Virus record (IMG/VR): IMGVR_UViG_3300044701_000724
Span: 1 to 35,796 of that record
Source: a virus
DNA length: 35,796 nt
Reading direction: 5' to 3' (one strand)
Within the stretch, counting starts at the first letter, position 1, and each line of letters opens with the position of its first letter. Below, one piece after another: positions 1 to 6,024 of the stretch. Position numbers and translations under genes: made by a program. The notes beneath the pieces were generated by a model, which worked only from the letters and a program-made list of their open reading frames with translations, made no database searches and was not told the DNA's origin.

Positions 1-127
1 AATGCCTTGAGAAGATTCATCTATTTCTATTTTATTTGTAAAAGTACAAATTTTACCTAAATAATTTCCCCCTTATCAGCACAAACCCCTCACCCTTCTT
101 TTTCACCATCAACTCAGTCAATCCCCA
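1..127. repeat. Left copy of 127-bp terminal direct repeat
   Basis: These bases are identical to 35670-35796. The repeat holds the first 20 bases of the portal gene (minus strand), the portal-terL spacer and the last 25 codons of terL. An exact 127-bp overlap is what a k=127 assembler leaves on a circular contig; it can also come from a circularly permuted phage genome. The true unit is about 35,669 bp. I cannot tell true terminal redundancy from assembly overlap by sequence alone. Confidence 0.95.
34..51. other. Inverted repeat between terL and portal
   Basis: ATTTGTA and TACAAAT are perfect 7-bp arms around AAAG, two bases beyond the terL stop on the minus strand. There is no strong U-tract in the minus direction, so this is a weak terminator at best. 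It may be an mRNA processing or stability hairpin between the two packaging genes. Confidence 0.35.
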
Positions 128-1288
128 TACCAACGCATCCACTCTATCGGGTGACTTCCCTCGCTCAGGATCGAAGCTCACCATCTGATTCTCTAACGCA
201 GGGAACGACCCTACGTGGTACACCTTCCCCTGCTCATACAACGAGTACACAGGCTCCGCTCGCACATACTTCCCCTTCGTAGCCGACACCAACTTCACCC
301 TCGTTCCAACACCCTGACTCTTCAACACAGCCTCCACCATGTCTCCACCCTGGTTCTTCTCCGCCACAATACAATCCGCATTCCACCTGAACGCAGCATC
401 GTTAGCAATCTTACTCCAATGATTCGGTGAGTACTTCCCACTCAAGTCCTCCAACACATACGCATTCCCATCCCTGTCCTTACCACACACGATGATACCT
501 GTCTCATCACTATCCATGTTCGCAGTCACCGCAGGGTCTAACGCCACCACAATCCTATGCAGGTTCGGTGCCTCTGCCAACCTAGCCTTCTTAATAATCT
601 CCCTGTTCCACAGCAATCCATCCTTGTCATCCAACCACACCCCCAAGAACAAGTGAGCATACCTGTGAGGATTCTCCAACTTCGACTTCTCAGCAGCCTT
701 CACAAACGACTCACTCAAGTTCTGCTTATTATCCAAGTATGTCGTGTGGATATAAGTAGTATCACTTCTCTTATCCCTAACAAACTGCTTATATATCCAA
801 TGACTCTTGAAACTAGGGTTCATCACCAAGATTACCCTGTTCGGCCTATCCTTAGCCCTGATACTCAAATCAATCTTATCAAACACATCCTCATCACCCA
901 ATTCTTCAGCCTCATCCAATACCCATGTCGTCACATTGGCAATCGACTTCAAGTTCGCAGTCGCAGTACCATGATTCGTCTTAATACCCCTAAACAATAT
1001 CTTTGACCCAGTCCGCTTATTGATAATCTCCGTCTGAGTAATCTCAAAATCCGCCTCTTTACCCATTATCTCAATCTTATCAATAAACTCAGGGATAATC
1101 GAAATAAACGCAGACACCAAGGTCCATCTAGTAAACAATATCACATGACCCTTCTCATAAGTCAAGTTCAAGAGAAACAAGGCCAATGTCCATGACTTAC
1201 CCGAACCACGACCACCCGTAATCAAGTAGTACCTAGTCTCAGGATTCTCATAGAATAAAGGCTTGTAGTCAGGTAAGAGCTGAATCAT
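53..1288 (-). CDS. terL: Terminase large subunit (TerL)
   Basis: This is the ATP-driven packaging motor and headful or cos nuclease, acting at the portal. The N-terminal ATPase has Walker A GGRGSGKS at residues 25-32 and Walker B WVLDEAEE at 122-129 (D125, E126). The C-terminal RNase H-like nuclease starts at VVALDP (D251), and RVDALVWGL near 382-390 supplies the last acidic residue (D384). At 411 aa it is the usual size for the PBSX/XtmB-like group. It lies downstream of the small subunit and, through the circular junction, 32 nt upstream of the portal gene. The ATG at 1288 is the only sensible start. Confidence 0.96.
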   Translation of the reverse strand: MIQLLPDYKPLFYENPETRYYLITGGRGSGKSWTLALFLLNLTYEKGHVILFTRWTLVSAFISIIPEFIDKIEIMGKEADFEITQTEIINKRTGSKILFRGIKTNHGTATANLKSIANVTTWVLDEAEELGDEDVFDKIDLSIRAKDRPNRVILVMNPSFKSHWIYKQFVRDKRSDTTYIHTTYLDNKQNLSESFVKAAEKSKLENPHRYAHLFLGVWLDDKDGLLWNREIIKKARLAEAPNLHRIVVALDPAVTANMDSDETGIIVCGKDRDGNAYVLEDLSGKYSPNHWSKIANDAAFRWNADCIVAEKNQGGDMVEAVLKSQGVGTRVKLVSATKGKYVRAEPVYSLYEQGKVYHVGSFPALENQMVSFDPERGKSPDRVDALVWGLTELMVKKKGEGFVLIRGKLFR

Positions 1289-1472
1289 TGAATATCTGAA
1301 TTTTCACCATTTTGATTTTCCGTTTCATTCCTGTACACTCAGGATAAGGGGTACCCCCTTTTTTGAATATCTGAATTTTGGGCATTTGGTATTTGCAACC
1401 TTGTTGCATACACTCATTAACATACCCCCCCCTATATTGATACATATTGTTACATATCCCCCTCATTTTCAA
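1269..1472 (-). CDS. Doubtful 67-aa ORF bridging terS and terL
   Basis: This ORF exactly fills the gap between terS and terL and overlaps them by 23 and 20 nt, the overlap size seen elsewhere in this operon. Against it, the protein is largely made by DNA repeats and a G8 tract: KIQIF occurs twice, 25 codons apart, because the DNA repeat is direct. I recognise no family. The same DNA may instead be a packaging or regulatory site. Confidence 0.25.
   Translation of the reverse strand: MKMRGICNNMYQYRGGYVNECMQQGCKYQMPKIQIFKKGGTPYPECTGMKRKIKMVKIQIFNDSALT
1288..1379. repeat. Direct repeats and palindrome between terS and terL
   Basis: A 17-bp sequence (TTGAATATCTGAATTTT) occurs at 1288-1304 and again at 1363-1379. 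Its core AATATCTGA occurs a third time at 1832-1840, upstream of terS. Between the first two copies is a perfect palindrome GGGGTACCCC (1348-1357), and a small hairpin GCAAC-CTT-GTTGC lies at 1395-1407. Repeats around terS are typical of pac/cos recognition sites, but that role is inference. Confidence 0.5.
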
Positions 1473-1794
1473 GGGATTGGATGCCTATCTTAATACTATC
1501 CACGGGATCAAATTCTATCGACTCTACATCTTTAAACTCGATCCCTTTAGTTAGCCATTGGATCGGCGGGGCTATGGATTCCCCATTGGTAGTAATATCG
1601 ACTTGTTGCCTAGGTAAACCATACCGATAACTAAGCCACAATTTTAAGGCACCAGTATCGCCTTGTTTACATTTGTACAAAAGCGCGCGCCATATTTCAT
1701 CAGGGACCGATATAGCATCCATACTTTCAACAAGCTTGACTTCGTTAACTTTTGGCTTTCTCCCCGATCCTTCTCTTTTTCCGCCTTTAGGCAT
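1450..1794 (-). CDS. terS: Terminase small subunit (TerS), probable
   Basis: This is a 114-aa basic-then-acidic protein immediately upstream of terL. The N-terminus (MPKGGKREGSGRKPK) is the glycine/lysine-rich GxGRKP start common in small terminases, followed by a short helical region (residues 18-60) that could form the oligomerisation or DNA-binding part. TerS selects viral DNA and delivers it to TerL. The call depends on position, size and the GRKP start, since no strict motif exists. It is the first gene of the leftward late operon. Confidence 0.72.
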   Translation of the reverse strand: MPKGGKREGSGRKPKVNEVKLVESMDAISVPDEIWRALLYKCKQGDTGALKLWLSYRYGLPRQQVDITTNGESIAPPIQWLTKGIEFKDVESIEFDPVDSIKIGIQSLENEGDM

Positions 1795-1958
1795 AAATAG
1801 ACAATTTTGTTACAACCGTAATAATTTCTGAAATATCTGATTATTCAAAGGTCTATTATTTAGATTGAATTTAAATTAATTAATTACTAATAATTTATTT
1901 GCATTGAATACAAACCTTTGTACATTTGCTTAATGTTTAATTCAAAACCCCTAAAAAC
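1795..1958. promoter_or_regulatory. Divergent intergenic region between late and early blocks
   Basis: This AT-rich spacer separates terS (minus) from the early plus unit. It contains promoter P1 for the plus strand and one AATATCTGA repeat (1832-1840). For the minus strand I see only a weak candidate: GAccTTTG at 1853-1846, one mismatch from TAnnTTTG, with no clear TTTG upstream. Late transcription may therefore need an activator. Confidence 0.5.
1898..1928 (+). promoter_or_regulatory. Promoter P1, Bacteroidota consensus
   Basis: TTTG at 1898-1901, a 19-bp spacer and TACATTTG at 1921-1928 match the Bacteroidota primary-sigma consensus TTTG-N19-TAnnTTTG exactly. It would start transcription near 1935, about 24 bases before the first small ORF. 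The surrounding sequence (1886-1932) is repeated with about 41 of 47 identical bases at 4011-4057. Confidence 0.8.
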
Positions 1959-2036
1959 ATGGACCTAGTAATCATTTTAACAGGCACGGCCCTAATTTAC
2001 GGCCTAACTTATTTAATAACCCTTAAAACCAGCTAA
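1959..2036 (+). CDS. 25-aa membrane peptide
   Basis: This short ORF (MDLVIILTGTALIYGL...) is one hydrophobic segment ending in LKTS. It is the first ATG after promoter P1 and ends 3 bases before the next small ORF. Nothing but position and a clean transmembrane-like composition supports it, so it may be a leader peptide or a chance ORF. Confidence 0.35.
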   Translation: MDLVIILTGTALIYGLTYLITLKTS

Positions 2037-2039
2037 CAA

Positions 2040-2147
2040 ATGAAAAAAGCTACTCGAGTACTCGGAAAAATTATTTACCTGGTAATTGGATTAAGCCCGA
2101 TCTTTTTTTTGGGATACTTACTAGGGATTAAATTAATGGAAAACTAA
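2040..2147 (+). CDS. 35-aa single-pass membrane protein
   Basis: The product has a basic N-terminus (MKKATRVLGK) and one hydrophobic stretch (about residues 11-30). It starts 3 nt after the preceding ORF and ends 14 nt before the next gene, so it fits tightly in the P1 unit. Predicted topology is N-in with a short external tail. Function unknown; small early membrane proteins often affect host takeover or superinfection. Confidence 0.45.
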   Translation: MKKATRVLGKIIYLVIGLSPIFFLGYLLGIKLMEN

Positions 2148-2161
2148 AAACTAGAAACAAC

Positions 2162-2596
2162 ATGAAAACGATCGAAATTACCCTTTACAGTTTTAACGAA
2201 TTAAGCGAAAAAGCAAAAGAAAAAGCGTTAACTATTTACCAAACAGAAACAGAATACTTTTGGGGCAATGAAGCCCTTGAAAGTATGAAGGCCTTTTTTG
2301 ATGAATTAGGACTTTTGATTATCAATTACCAAATAGATTGGTATTGCCCAAATAATTCTTGGGTAAGGTATGAAGGAAAACCAAGCGGGAAATTTATTAA
2401 GCAAGAATTGACGGGTACATGTTTTGACTATTCCTTGACAATTACTTGGAATAAGACCAAAGACATTAAAGAATGCTTAAGGGCTTTTTTTGAAGACTGT
2501 CAAACTGATTTTGAATACCTACTTGGTGAAGAGTATTTTGCGGAACATTGCGAAGCAAATCAAATTTATTTTGACGAAGAAGGAAACCAATTTTAA
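2162..2596 (+). CDS. Early protein with ELSEKAKEKA N-terminus
   Basis: This 144-aa acidic protein begins MKTIEITLYSFNELSEKAKEKAL. The ELSE-KAKEKAL start followed by aromatic, acidic repeats is shared by a widespread phage family that databases sometimes label 'antitoxin of toxin-antitoxin stability system' without experimental support (from memory). Residues 40-144 are rich in F, W, Y, D and E and could mimic nucleic acid, but that is speculation. It is the first sizeable gene behind P1 and probably acts early on the host. Confidence 0.8.
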   Translation: MKTIEITLYSFNELSEKAKEKALTIYQTETEYFWGNEALESMKAFFDELGLLIINYQIDWYCPNNSWVRYEGKPSGKFIKQELTGTCFDYSLTITWNKTKDIKECLRAFFEDCQTDFEYLLGEEYFAEHCEANQIYFDEEGNQF

Positions 2597-2616
2597 CCAA
2601 TAAACACAAACACAAC

Positions 2617-3132
2617 ATGAAAACAGTATTTTCTAGTAATTCGGAATTAGCAAACGTTTGGGCAATGCAAACGCAAAGCCACGGCAAAGCGAACAGTATG
2701 TTTTTCAATCATAACACGGCCTATTCATACGGGTTTCACTACATGGCGGGTGAACTTTTAACCTTAAAAGGTGAAAAGGTTTGCATCCTAAATAAAACAC
2801 CGTATTCAGTCACAACAAATAAACACGTTAACGAATTAAGAGCGGCCGCCTTGGGTAAGGGCTACAAATGTTTTTCTTTACCTTTTGGCCGTGTATTCGA
2901 TCAAAACAAAATTTGCGTCTATTTATCGGAACTAATAAAAGAAGCTGACGGACTTTTGAAAAAACAACTTAAGGCCCGTACATCAACTTTTAATTTTGAT
3001 CGTGCCGAATACTTAATTTATCAAATAATAGACCTTTGTAGGCTATTTGATGAAGAGCAACCAAAACCAGGAGACTTTAAACATTACACGGAACTAAAAA
3101 ACAAAATTTATGCAATTCAAGAGAATAAATAA
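2617..3132 (+). CDS. Hypothetical early protein
   Basis: The 171-aa protein opens MKTVFSSNSELANVWAMQ and contains a conserved-looking YSYGFHYMAGEL segment (about residues 37-48) that I recall from small phage and plasmid proteins of unknown function (DUF8033-like, not verified). The C-terminal half is helical and charged. It is preceded by the A/C-rich leader ACACAAACACAAC, the kind of leader Bacteroidota use instead of a Shine-Dalgarno site. Its end overlaps the next gene by 23 nt. Confidence 0.8.
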   Translation: MKTVFSSNSELANVWAMQTQSHGKANSMFFNHNTAYSYGFHYMAGELLTLKGEKVCILNKTPYSVTTNKHVNELRAAALGKGYKCFSLPFGRVFDQNKICVYLSELIKEADGLLKKQLKARTSTFNFDRAEYLIYQIIDLCRLFDEEQPKPGDFKHYTELKNKIYAIQENK

Positions 3133-3352
3133 CGATATAAACGGAAACCCCCGTTTTGTATTTCATTTCTTAGCGTTCCTAGGAAACGAAGATGGATATA
3201 TTTTAGACCGTTACAAAATAGCCATAAAAAAAGCCAAAAAGATAGGCGGCAAAGCCTACAAAGGCAAAGATTTTGGCGGGGGTATAGTTCTACAGTCTTA
3301 TAACATAGAAAAGACTATAGAAAGTATAAATAGGTTAGCTGACGAGTCTTAA
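3110..3352 (+). CDS. Hypothetical 80-aa early protein
   Basis: A basic, probably alpha/beta protein (MQFKRINNDINGNPRFVFHF...) with a lysine-rich middle (residues 39-54). Homologues beginning KRINNDxNGNPR are common in Bacteroidota phages (memory). The start lies inside the preceding gene with a 23-nt overlap, suggesting coupled translation. It is the last gene before a terminator. Function unknown. Confidence 0.78.
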   Translation: MQFKRINNDINGNPRFVFHFLAFLGNEDGYILDRYKIAIKKAKKIGGKAYKGKDFGGGIVLQSYNIEKTIESINRLADES

Positions 3353-3363
3353 TGAGACGAAAC

Positions 3364-3388
3364 AAAGGGGGGCAAATAGCCCCTTTTT
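3364..3388 (+). terminator. Intrinsic terminator after first early genes
   Basis: The stem AAAGGGGGGC / GCCCCTTTTT pairs around loop AAATA (inner five G-C pairs, then two G-U and three A-U) and ends in a T5 run. It lies 12 nt after the stop at 3352. Some readthrough must occur, or the next gene has its own promoter. Confidence 0.75.
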
Positions 3389-3413
3389 GTCCTAATCACA
3401 AACACAAAAAAAA

Positions 3414-3578
3414 ATGTACAATTTTAGAATTCAAAAACCAGACGGGCGTTTTTTAAACGCGGGAACTGGTTTACCATCTTGGTTTACTTTGCAACAAGCG
3501 AAAAACCTAGTCACACCTAATCAGGTTATTTTAGAATTTTGCCCCGTTACTGGTGAAAAGTTATGGGAAATTTTGTAA
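3414..3578 (+). CDS. 54-aa hypothetical protein between two terminators
   Basis: The ORF MYNFRIQKPDGRFL... ends ...GEKLWEIL. It is preceded by an A/C-rich leader (CACAAACACAAAAAAAA) and lies between two intrinsic terminators, so it has a separate expression level. The sequence is balanced, with an aromatic N-terminal beta-like part and a GLPSWFTLQQA segment, and looks like a real small protein. No family recognised. Confidence 0.65.
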   Translation: MYNFRIQKPDGRFLNAGTGLPSWFTLQQAKNLVTPNQVILEFCPVTGEKLWEIL

Positions 3579-3584
3579 TTAATT

Positions 3585-3610
3585 AAGCCCTAAAATATAG
3601 GGCTTTTTTT
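3585..3610 (+). terminator. Strong intrinsic terminator ending the P1 unit
   Basis: Perfect 8-bp arms AAGCCCTA / TAGGGCTT surround loop AAATA and run into T7. It starts 7 nt after the stop at 3578 and isolates the downstream repeat region from P1 transcription. Confidence 0.9.
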
Positions 3611-3689
3611 ATGGCTTATTTTAAGCCGTTTTAAGACCTTCAAATACTTTGCCCATGTAATGATACCAAAATAAAAATATCGTCCTGCT

Positions 3690-3790
3690 ACGGGCTTAAA
3701 AATAGCCCCGTTTGACTTGCTAGGTCTAGCCATGCCATGCCATGCCATGCCGTGACGCGCCCAACCGCGCCCAATGGCGGCCGCGTGCCC
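3690..3790. other. GC-rich island with tandem repeats
   Basis: In an AT-rich intergenic region this stretch holds an imperfect hairpin (ACGGGCT / AGCCCCGT, 3690-3711), four perfect tandem CATGC units (3731-3750), two adjacent copies of CGCGCCCAA (3756-3764 and 3766-3774) and a NotI-like GGCGGCCGC. No convincing ORF crosses it. Together with the iterons that follow it may be a replication or regulatory locus. Confidence 0.6.
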
Positions 3791-3797
3791 ATGCCCA

Positions 3798-4009
3798 TAG
3801 TGGAAAACATAGGGTAGTGGAAAACATAGCCTAGTGGAAAACATGGAGGTTTGACCCATAGTGGAAAACAAAACCCATAGTGTAAAACAGAATGATTCTA
3901 AATAAGACCCTAGTGGAAAATAAAATCCTCTACCAGGATACCCTAGTGGAAAATAAAATGTTGGACTTGTCCCCCATAGTGGAAAAAAAAATCACCCTAG
4001 TGGAAAAAA
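3798..4009. repeat. Iteron-like array, nine copies of TAGTGGAAAA
   Basis: Copies start at 3798, 3815, 3832, 3859, 3878 (TAGTGTAAAA), 3911, 3944, 3977 and 3998, most preceded by CC(A/C). Spacings are 17, 17, 27, 19, 33, 33, 33 and 21 bp, so four copies are set exactly 33 bp (about three helical turns) apart. The array starts after a terminator and ends one base before the P2 repeat. It is likely a multi-site binding region for a phage protein: an origin or a P2 control region. Confidence 0.85.
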
Positions 4010-4022
4010 AACTAATAATTTA

Positions 4023-4053
4023 TTTGCATTGAATATAGACTTTTGTAATTTCG
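4023..4053 (+). promoter_or_regulatory. Promoter P2, near copy of P1
   Basis: TTTG at 4023-4026, a 19-bp spacer and TAATTTCG at 4046-4053 match the consensus with one mismatch (TTCG for TTTG). The 25 bases 4011-4035 are identical to 1886-1910 at P1. The -7 box is weaker than in P1, and the repeat array abuts it upstream, so P2 may depend on the array-binding protein. Confidence 0.72.
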
Positions 4054-4075
4054 CTTATCACTAAACACTTTAATC

Positions 4076-4315
4076 ATGTTAAAAGACCATTATTACTGCT
4101 TAGACCAGTCAGGGCTGACCCTGGAGCTGGAATCTTTCGAGAACCAGGGCATAGCCTTGGAACTATATTTTGGTGGGGGAAAGTCCCTGACCTTGGACAT
4201 CTACGATGACCTGACTGAGAAATTCTCAGACCACTACAGGACTATCTGTTCTGTGCTAGATCCATTTATTGTTGAACAATTAGAACAGGAGGTTAAGAAA
4301 TGTTTTATGAAATGA
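4076..4315 (+). CDS. Hypothetical 79-aa protein, first gene of P2 unit
   Basis: This acidic protein begins MLKDHYYCLDQSGLTLELES. It starts 23 nt after the P2 -7 box and ends ...KKCFMK with its stop inside the start region of the next gene. Predicted mostly beta then a C-terminal helix. No family recognised. Confidence 0.72.
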   Translation: MLKDHYYCLDQSGLTLELESFENQGIALELYFGGGKSLTLDIYDDLTEKFSDHYRTICSVLDPFIVEQLEQEVKKCFMK

Positions 4316-4485
4316 TGTCAGCCCAAGAGTACGGTGTACTGAAGGGCTATAGTGAAAAATCAACTCGAGTGCATCAGATCATCAGGTCTGGTAAATTCCC
4401 TGCTGAGTGGACTCATCCTCCTAAGAAGATAGGAAATCAATGGGTAGTATTCGTTGACCCTAATTGGATTAAAGATGGTAGATGA
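4300..4485 (+). CDS. Small helix-turn-helix protein, excisionase-like
   Basis: The 61-aa product contains MSAQEYGVLKGYSEKS-TRVHQIIRSGKFPAEW, the layout of an HTH_17/excisionase-type winged helix: sense-the-site helix, turn, recognition helix, then IGNQWVVFVD as the beta wing. It probably binds DNA, perhaps the adjacent repeat array. Two starts are possible: ATG 4300 follows an AGGAGG at 7-nt spacing, while ATG 4312 makes the ATGA overlap usual in this operon. I see no integrase, so a regulator is likelier than an excisionase. Confidence 0.72.
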   Translation: MFYEMMSAQEYGVLKGYSEKSTRVHQIIRSGKFPAEWTHPPKKIGNQWVVFVDPNWIKDGR

Positions 4486-4618
4486 GTTTATCACCAAGCA
4501 CTACGGGGAAATACCCCTAGAGAAGCGCATAGCGATAGCTACTACCTTCGAGCTTCTGTGGGATAAGTACGGACTAAGGCACGCCAAGTCTGCTACCATA
4601 AGACATCACAAGCCATGA
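4475..4618 (+). CDS. 47-aa hypothetical protein
   Basis: The ORF MVDEFITKHYGEIPLEKRIA... overlaps the preceding gene by 11 nt and the next by 4 nt (ATGA). A helical middle (residues 14-33) is followed by a basic tail (RHAKSATIRHHKP). Tight overlaps on both sides argue that it is translated. No family recognised. Confidence 0.6.
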   Translation: MVDEFITKHYGEIPLEKRIAIATTFELLWDKYGLRHAKSATIRHHKP

Positions 4619-4782
4619 CCTTTGTCTATGTTGCCTGCTTCATGATACTATCAGTCCTGATAGCTCTAGGCATAGGTATAGTGAAAAAGCATAGTGAAAA
4701 ATACTTCATTGTTGACTTTCTCATAGCATCGACACTTCTAATACTCATTAATTTAATTTACTTAATCACATGGAAGACCTAG
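4615..4782 (+). CDS. 55-aa two-helix membrane protein
   Basis: It starts by ATGA overlap with the previous ORF. Two hydrophobic segments (about residues 3-23 and 32-51) are separated by a short basic loop KKHSEK, predicting a hairpin in the inner membrane with that loop in the cytoplasm. Function unknown; size and topology resemble small superinfection or holin-like proteins, but it lies in an early block. Confidence 0.6.
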   Translation: MTFVYVACFMILSVLIALGIGIVKKHSEKYFIVDFLIASTLLILINLIYLITWKT

Positions 4783-4898
4783 TAAAAACATTAGACCAAT
4801 TAATAGGAGAACTTTACTTAATTAAAACAAACACACAAACACATGAAAGAACTAATTGCAATCCAGGCGGAGCTAAAGGCTCCAAAGAATCAGTTTAA
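4770..4898 (+). CDS. Possible 42-aa ORF overlapping ERF start
   Basis: MEDLVKTLDQLIGELYLIKTN looks like a plausible helix, and its start overlaps the previous ORF by 13 nt. Its second half (TQTHERTNCNPGGAKG...) reads across the ERF start in another frame and looks unselected. It may be a short upstream ORF that couples translation into ERF rather than a functional protein. Confidence 0.3.
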   Translation: MEDLVKTLDQLIGELYLIKTNTQTHERTNCNPGGAKGSKESV

Positions 4899-5376
4899 CG
4901 CATTCGGGAAGTACAAGTACCGATCCTGCGAGGACATCCTAGAGGCTCTAAAGCCCCTGCTGTTGAAGTACGAATGTACCTTGACGATTGAGGATGAGGT
5001 AAAAGAAGTAGGTGGAATAGTATTTATTGAATCTACTGCTGCTATTCAGGTGGATAAAGAAGGTAGAACAGAAGGCAGAGCGGTCACGGCTCAGGCAGGT
5101 ATCGACATTACTCGCAAGGGCATGGACATAGCTCAATCATTTGGTAGTTCTAGCTCATACGCTCGAAAGTACGCATTGAACGGGTTATTCCTGATTGACG
5201 ATACAAAAGACCCTGATAGTACAAATGACCATGGTGCAAAAAAGGAGGAGCTTAGTCCAAAGCATCCAAAGTGGCAAGGAGCCAAGGATTCCCTAGCTAG
5301 TGGAAAAGTAACTATAGAACAGATTAAGGCTGTGTATATATTAACAGCTGAAAACGAAAAACTTCTACTAGGATGA
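4843..5376 (+). CDS. erf: ERF-family single-strand annealing protein
   Basis: The 177-aa protein matches the ERF superfamily: an N-terminal KNQFNAFGKYKYRSCEDI segment (16-33), then a core with IESTAAIQV and ITRKGMDIAQSFGSSSSYARKYAL (about 89-112), the GSxxSYARKYAL signature. ERF proteins anneal complementary single strands during phage recombination and repair. It overlaps the exonuclease gene by 4 nt, making the usual annealase/exonuclease pair. Preceded by the leader ACAAACACACAAACAC. Confidence 0.92.
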   Translation: MKELIAIQAELKAPKNQFNAFGKYKYRSCEDILEALKPLLLKYECTLTIEDEVKEVGGIVFIESTAAIQVDKEGRTEGRAVTAQAGIDITRKGMDIAQSFGSSSSYARKYALNGLFLIDDTKDPDSTNDHGAKKEELSPKHPKWQGAKDSLASGKVTIEQIKAVYILTAENEKLLLG

Positions 5377-5972
5377 ATTTTAAATGCAGAGCAAGTGCCT
5401 TGGGTAAGTTAATGACTAACCCAAGGTCTAAGTCTGAGACTTTATCCCAGACTACAAAGAGCTACCTAGAAGAATGGGTAAAAGAGCAGATTTACGGAAT
5501 CAAGAAGCAGATTAATTCTAAGTACTTGCAGAAAGGATTGGCCCTAGAGGATCAGGCTATAGAGTTCTATTCTGTTGCTATGGATAAGGACTTCATGATT
5601 AAGAACCTAGACCACTTTGAAGATGATTTCTTCACGGGTACTCCCGACTGTATGCACGAGGGTATAGTCTATGACTTCAAGACCTCCTGGGACTGCTTTA
5701 CATTCCCTCTATTCGACCAAGAGCCTGACATGGGATACTACTATCAGCTTCAGGTGTATATGCACCTGACAGGGCTTAGAAAGGCTAAGCTAGTGTACAC
5801 GCTTCAGGATACACCTGACTATCTGACCCATGAGGAGCCTGTGAGCTACGCTCATGTGGATAACAGCTATAGAGTAAAAGAGTTTGAGATAGACTATGAT
5901 CCTATGGTAATTGAGACAGCCAAGGCTAGGATTCAAGAGTGTAGAGAGTATGTTAAAGAACTACTATCATGA
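5373..5972 (+). CDS. YqaJ/lambda-exonuclease-like recombination nuclease
   Basis: This 199-aa PD-(D/E)XK nuclease has GLALEDQAIEFY (about 55-66, first acidic residue), FTGTPDCM (87-94, metal-binding D) and YDFKTSW (99-105, the DxK catalytic strand). The later QLQVYMHLTG is the conserved Q-x-Y helix of YqaJ/RecB-type exonucleases. It should resect double-stranded ends to supply single strands to the ERF protein, with which it is translationally coupled (ATGA overlap). Confidence 0.9.
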   Translation: MNFKCRASALGKLMTNPRSKSETLSQTTKSYLEEWVKEQIYGIKKQINSKYLQKGLALEDQAIEFYSVAMDKDFMIKNLDHFEDDFFTGTPDCMHEGIVYDFKTSWDCFTFPLFDQEPDMGYYYQLQVYMHLTGLRKAKLVYTLQDTPDYLTHEEPVSYAHVDNSYRVKEFEIDYDPMVIETAKARIQECREYVKELLS

Positions 5973-6024
5973 GCGATATATTTCTTTGTTTGACGGATTT
6001 TATTTATATTTATTAAAAAAAAAT

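Noticed and set aside
2466-2708. Minus-strand ORF opposite two early genes
   Set aside because: It is antisense to two well-supported plus-strand genes and has no leader or family signal.
3590-3871. 93-codon minus-strand ORF across the GC island and iterons
   Set aside because: The protein is made by DNA repeats (HGMAWHGMA, MFST...VFH from the CATGC and TAGTGGAAAAC copies), and it runs against the local transcription and over a terminator.
3798-4009. CRISPR array interpretation of the TAGTGGAAAA repeats
   Set aside because: Repeats are only about 10-12 bp, spacings vary from 17 to 33 bp, spacers are not of uniform length, and no cas gene is present.
4300-4485. Excisionase of a temperate phage
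   Set aside because: The fold fits, but there is no integrase or att-like site in the genome, so a small regulator is more likely.
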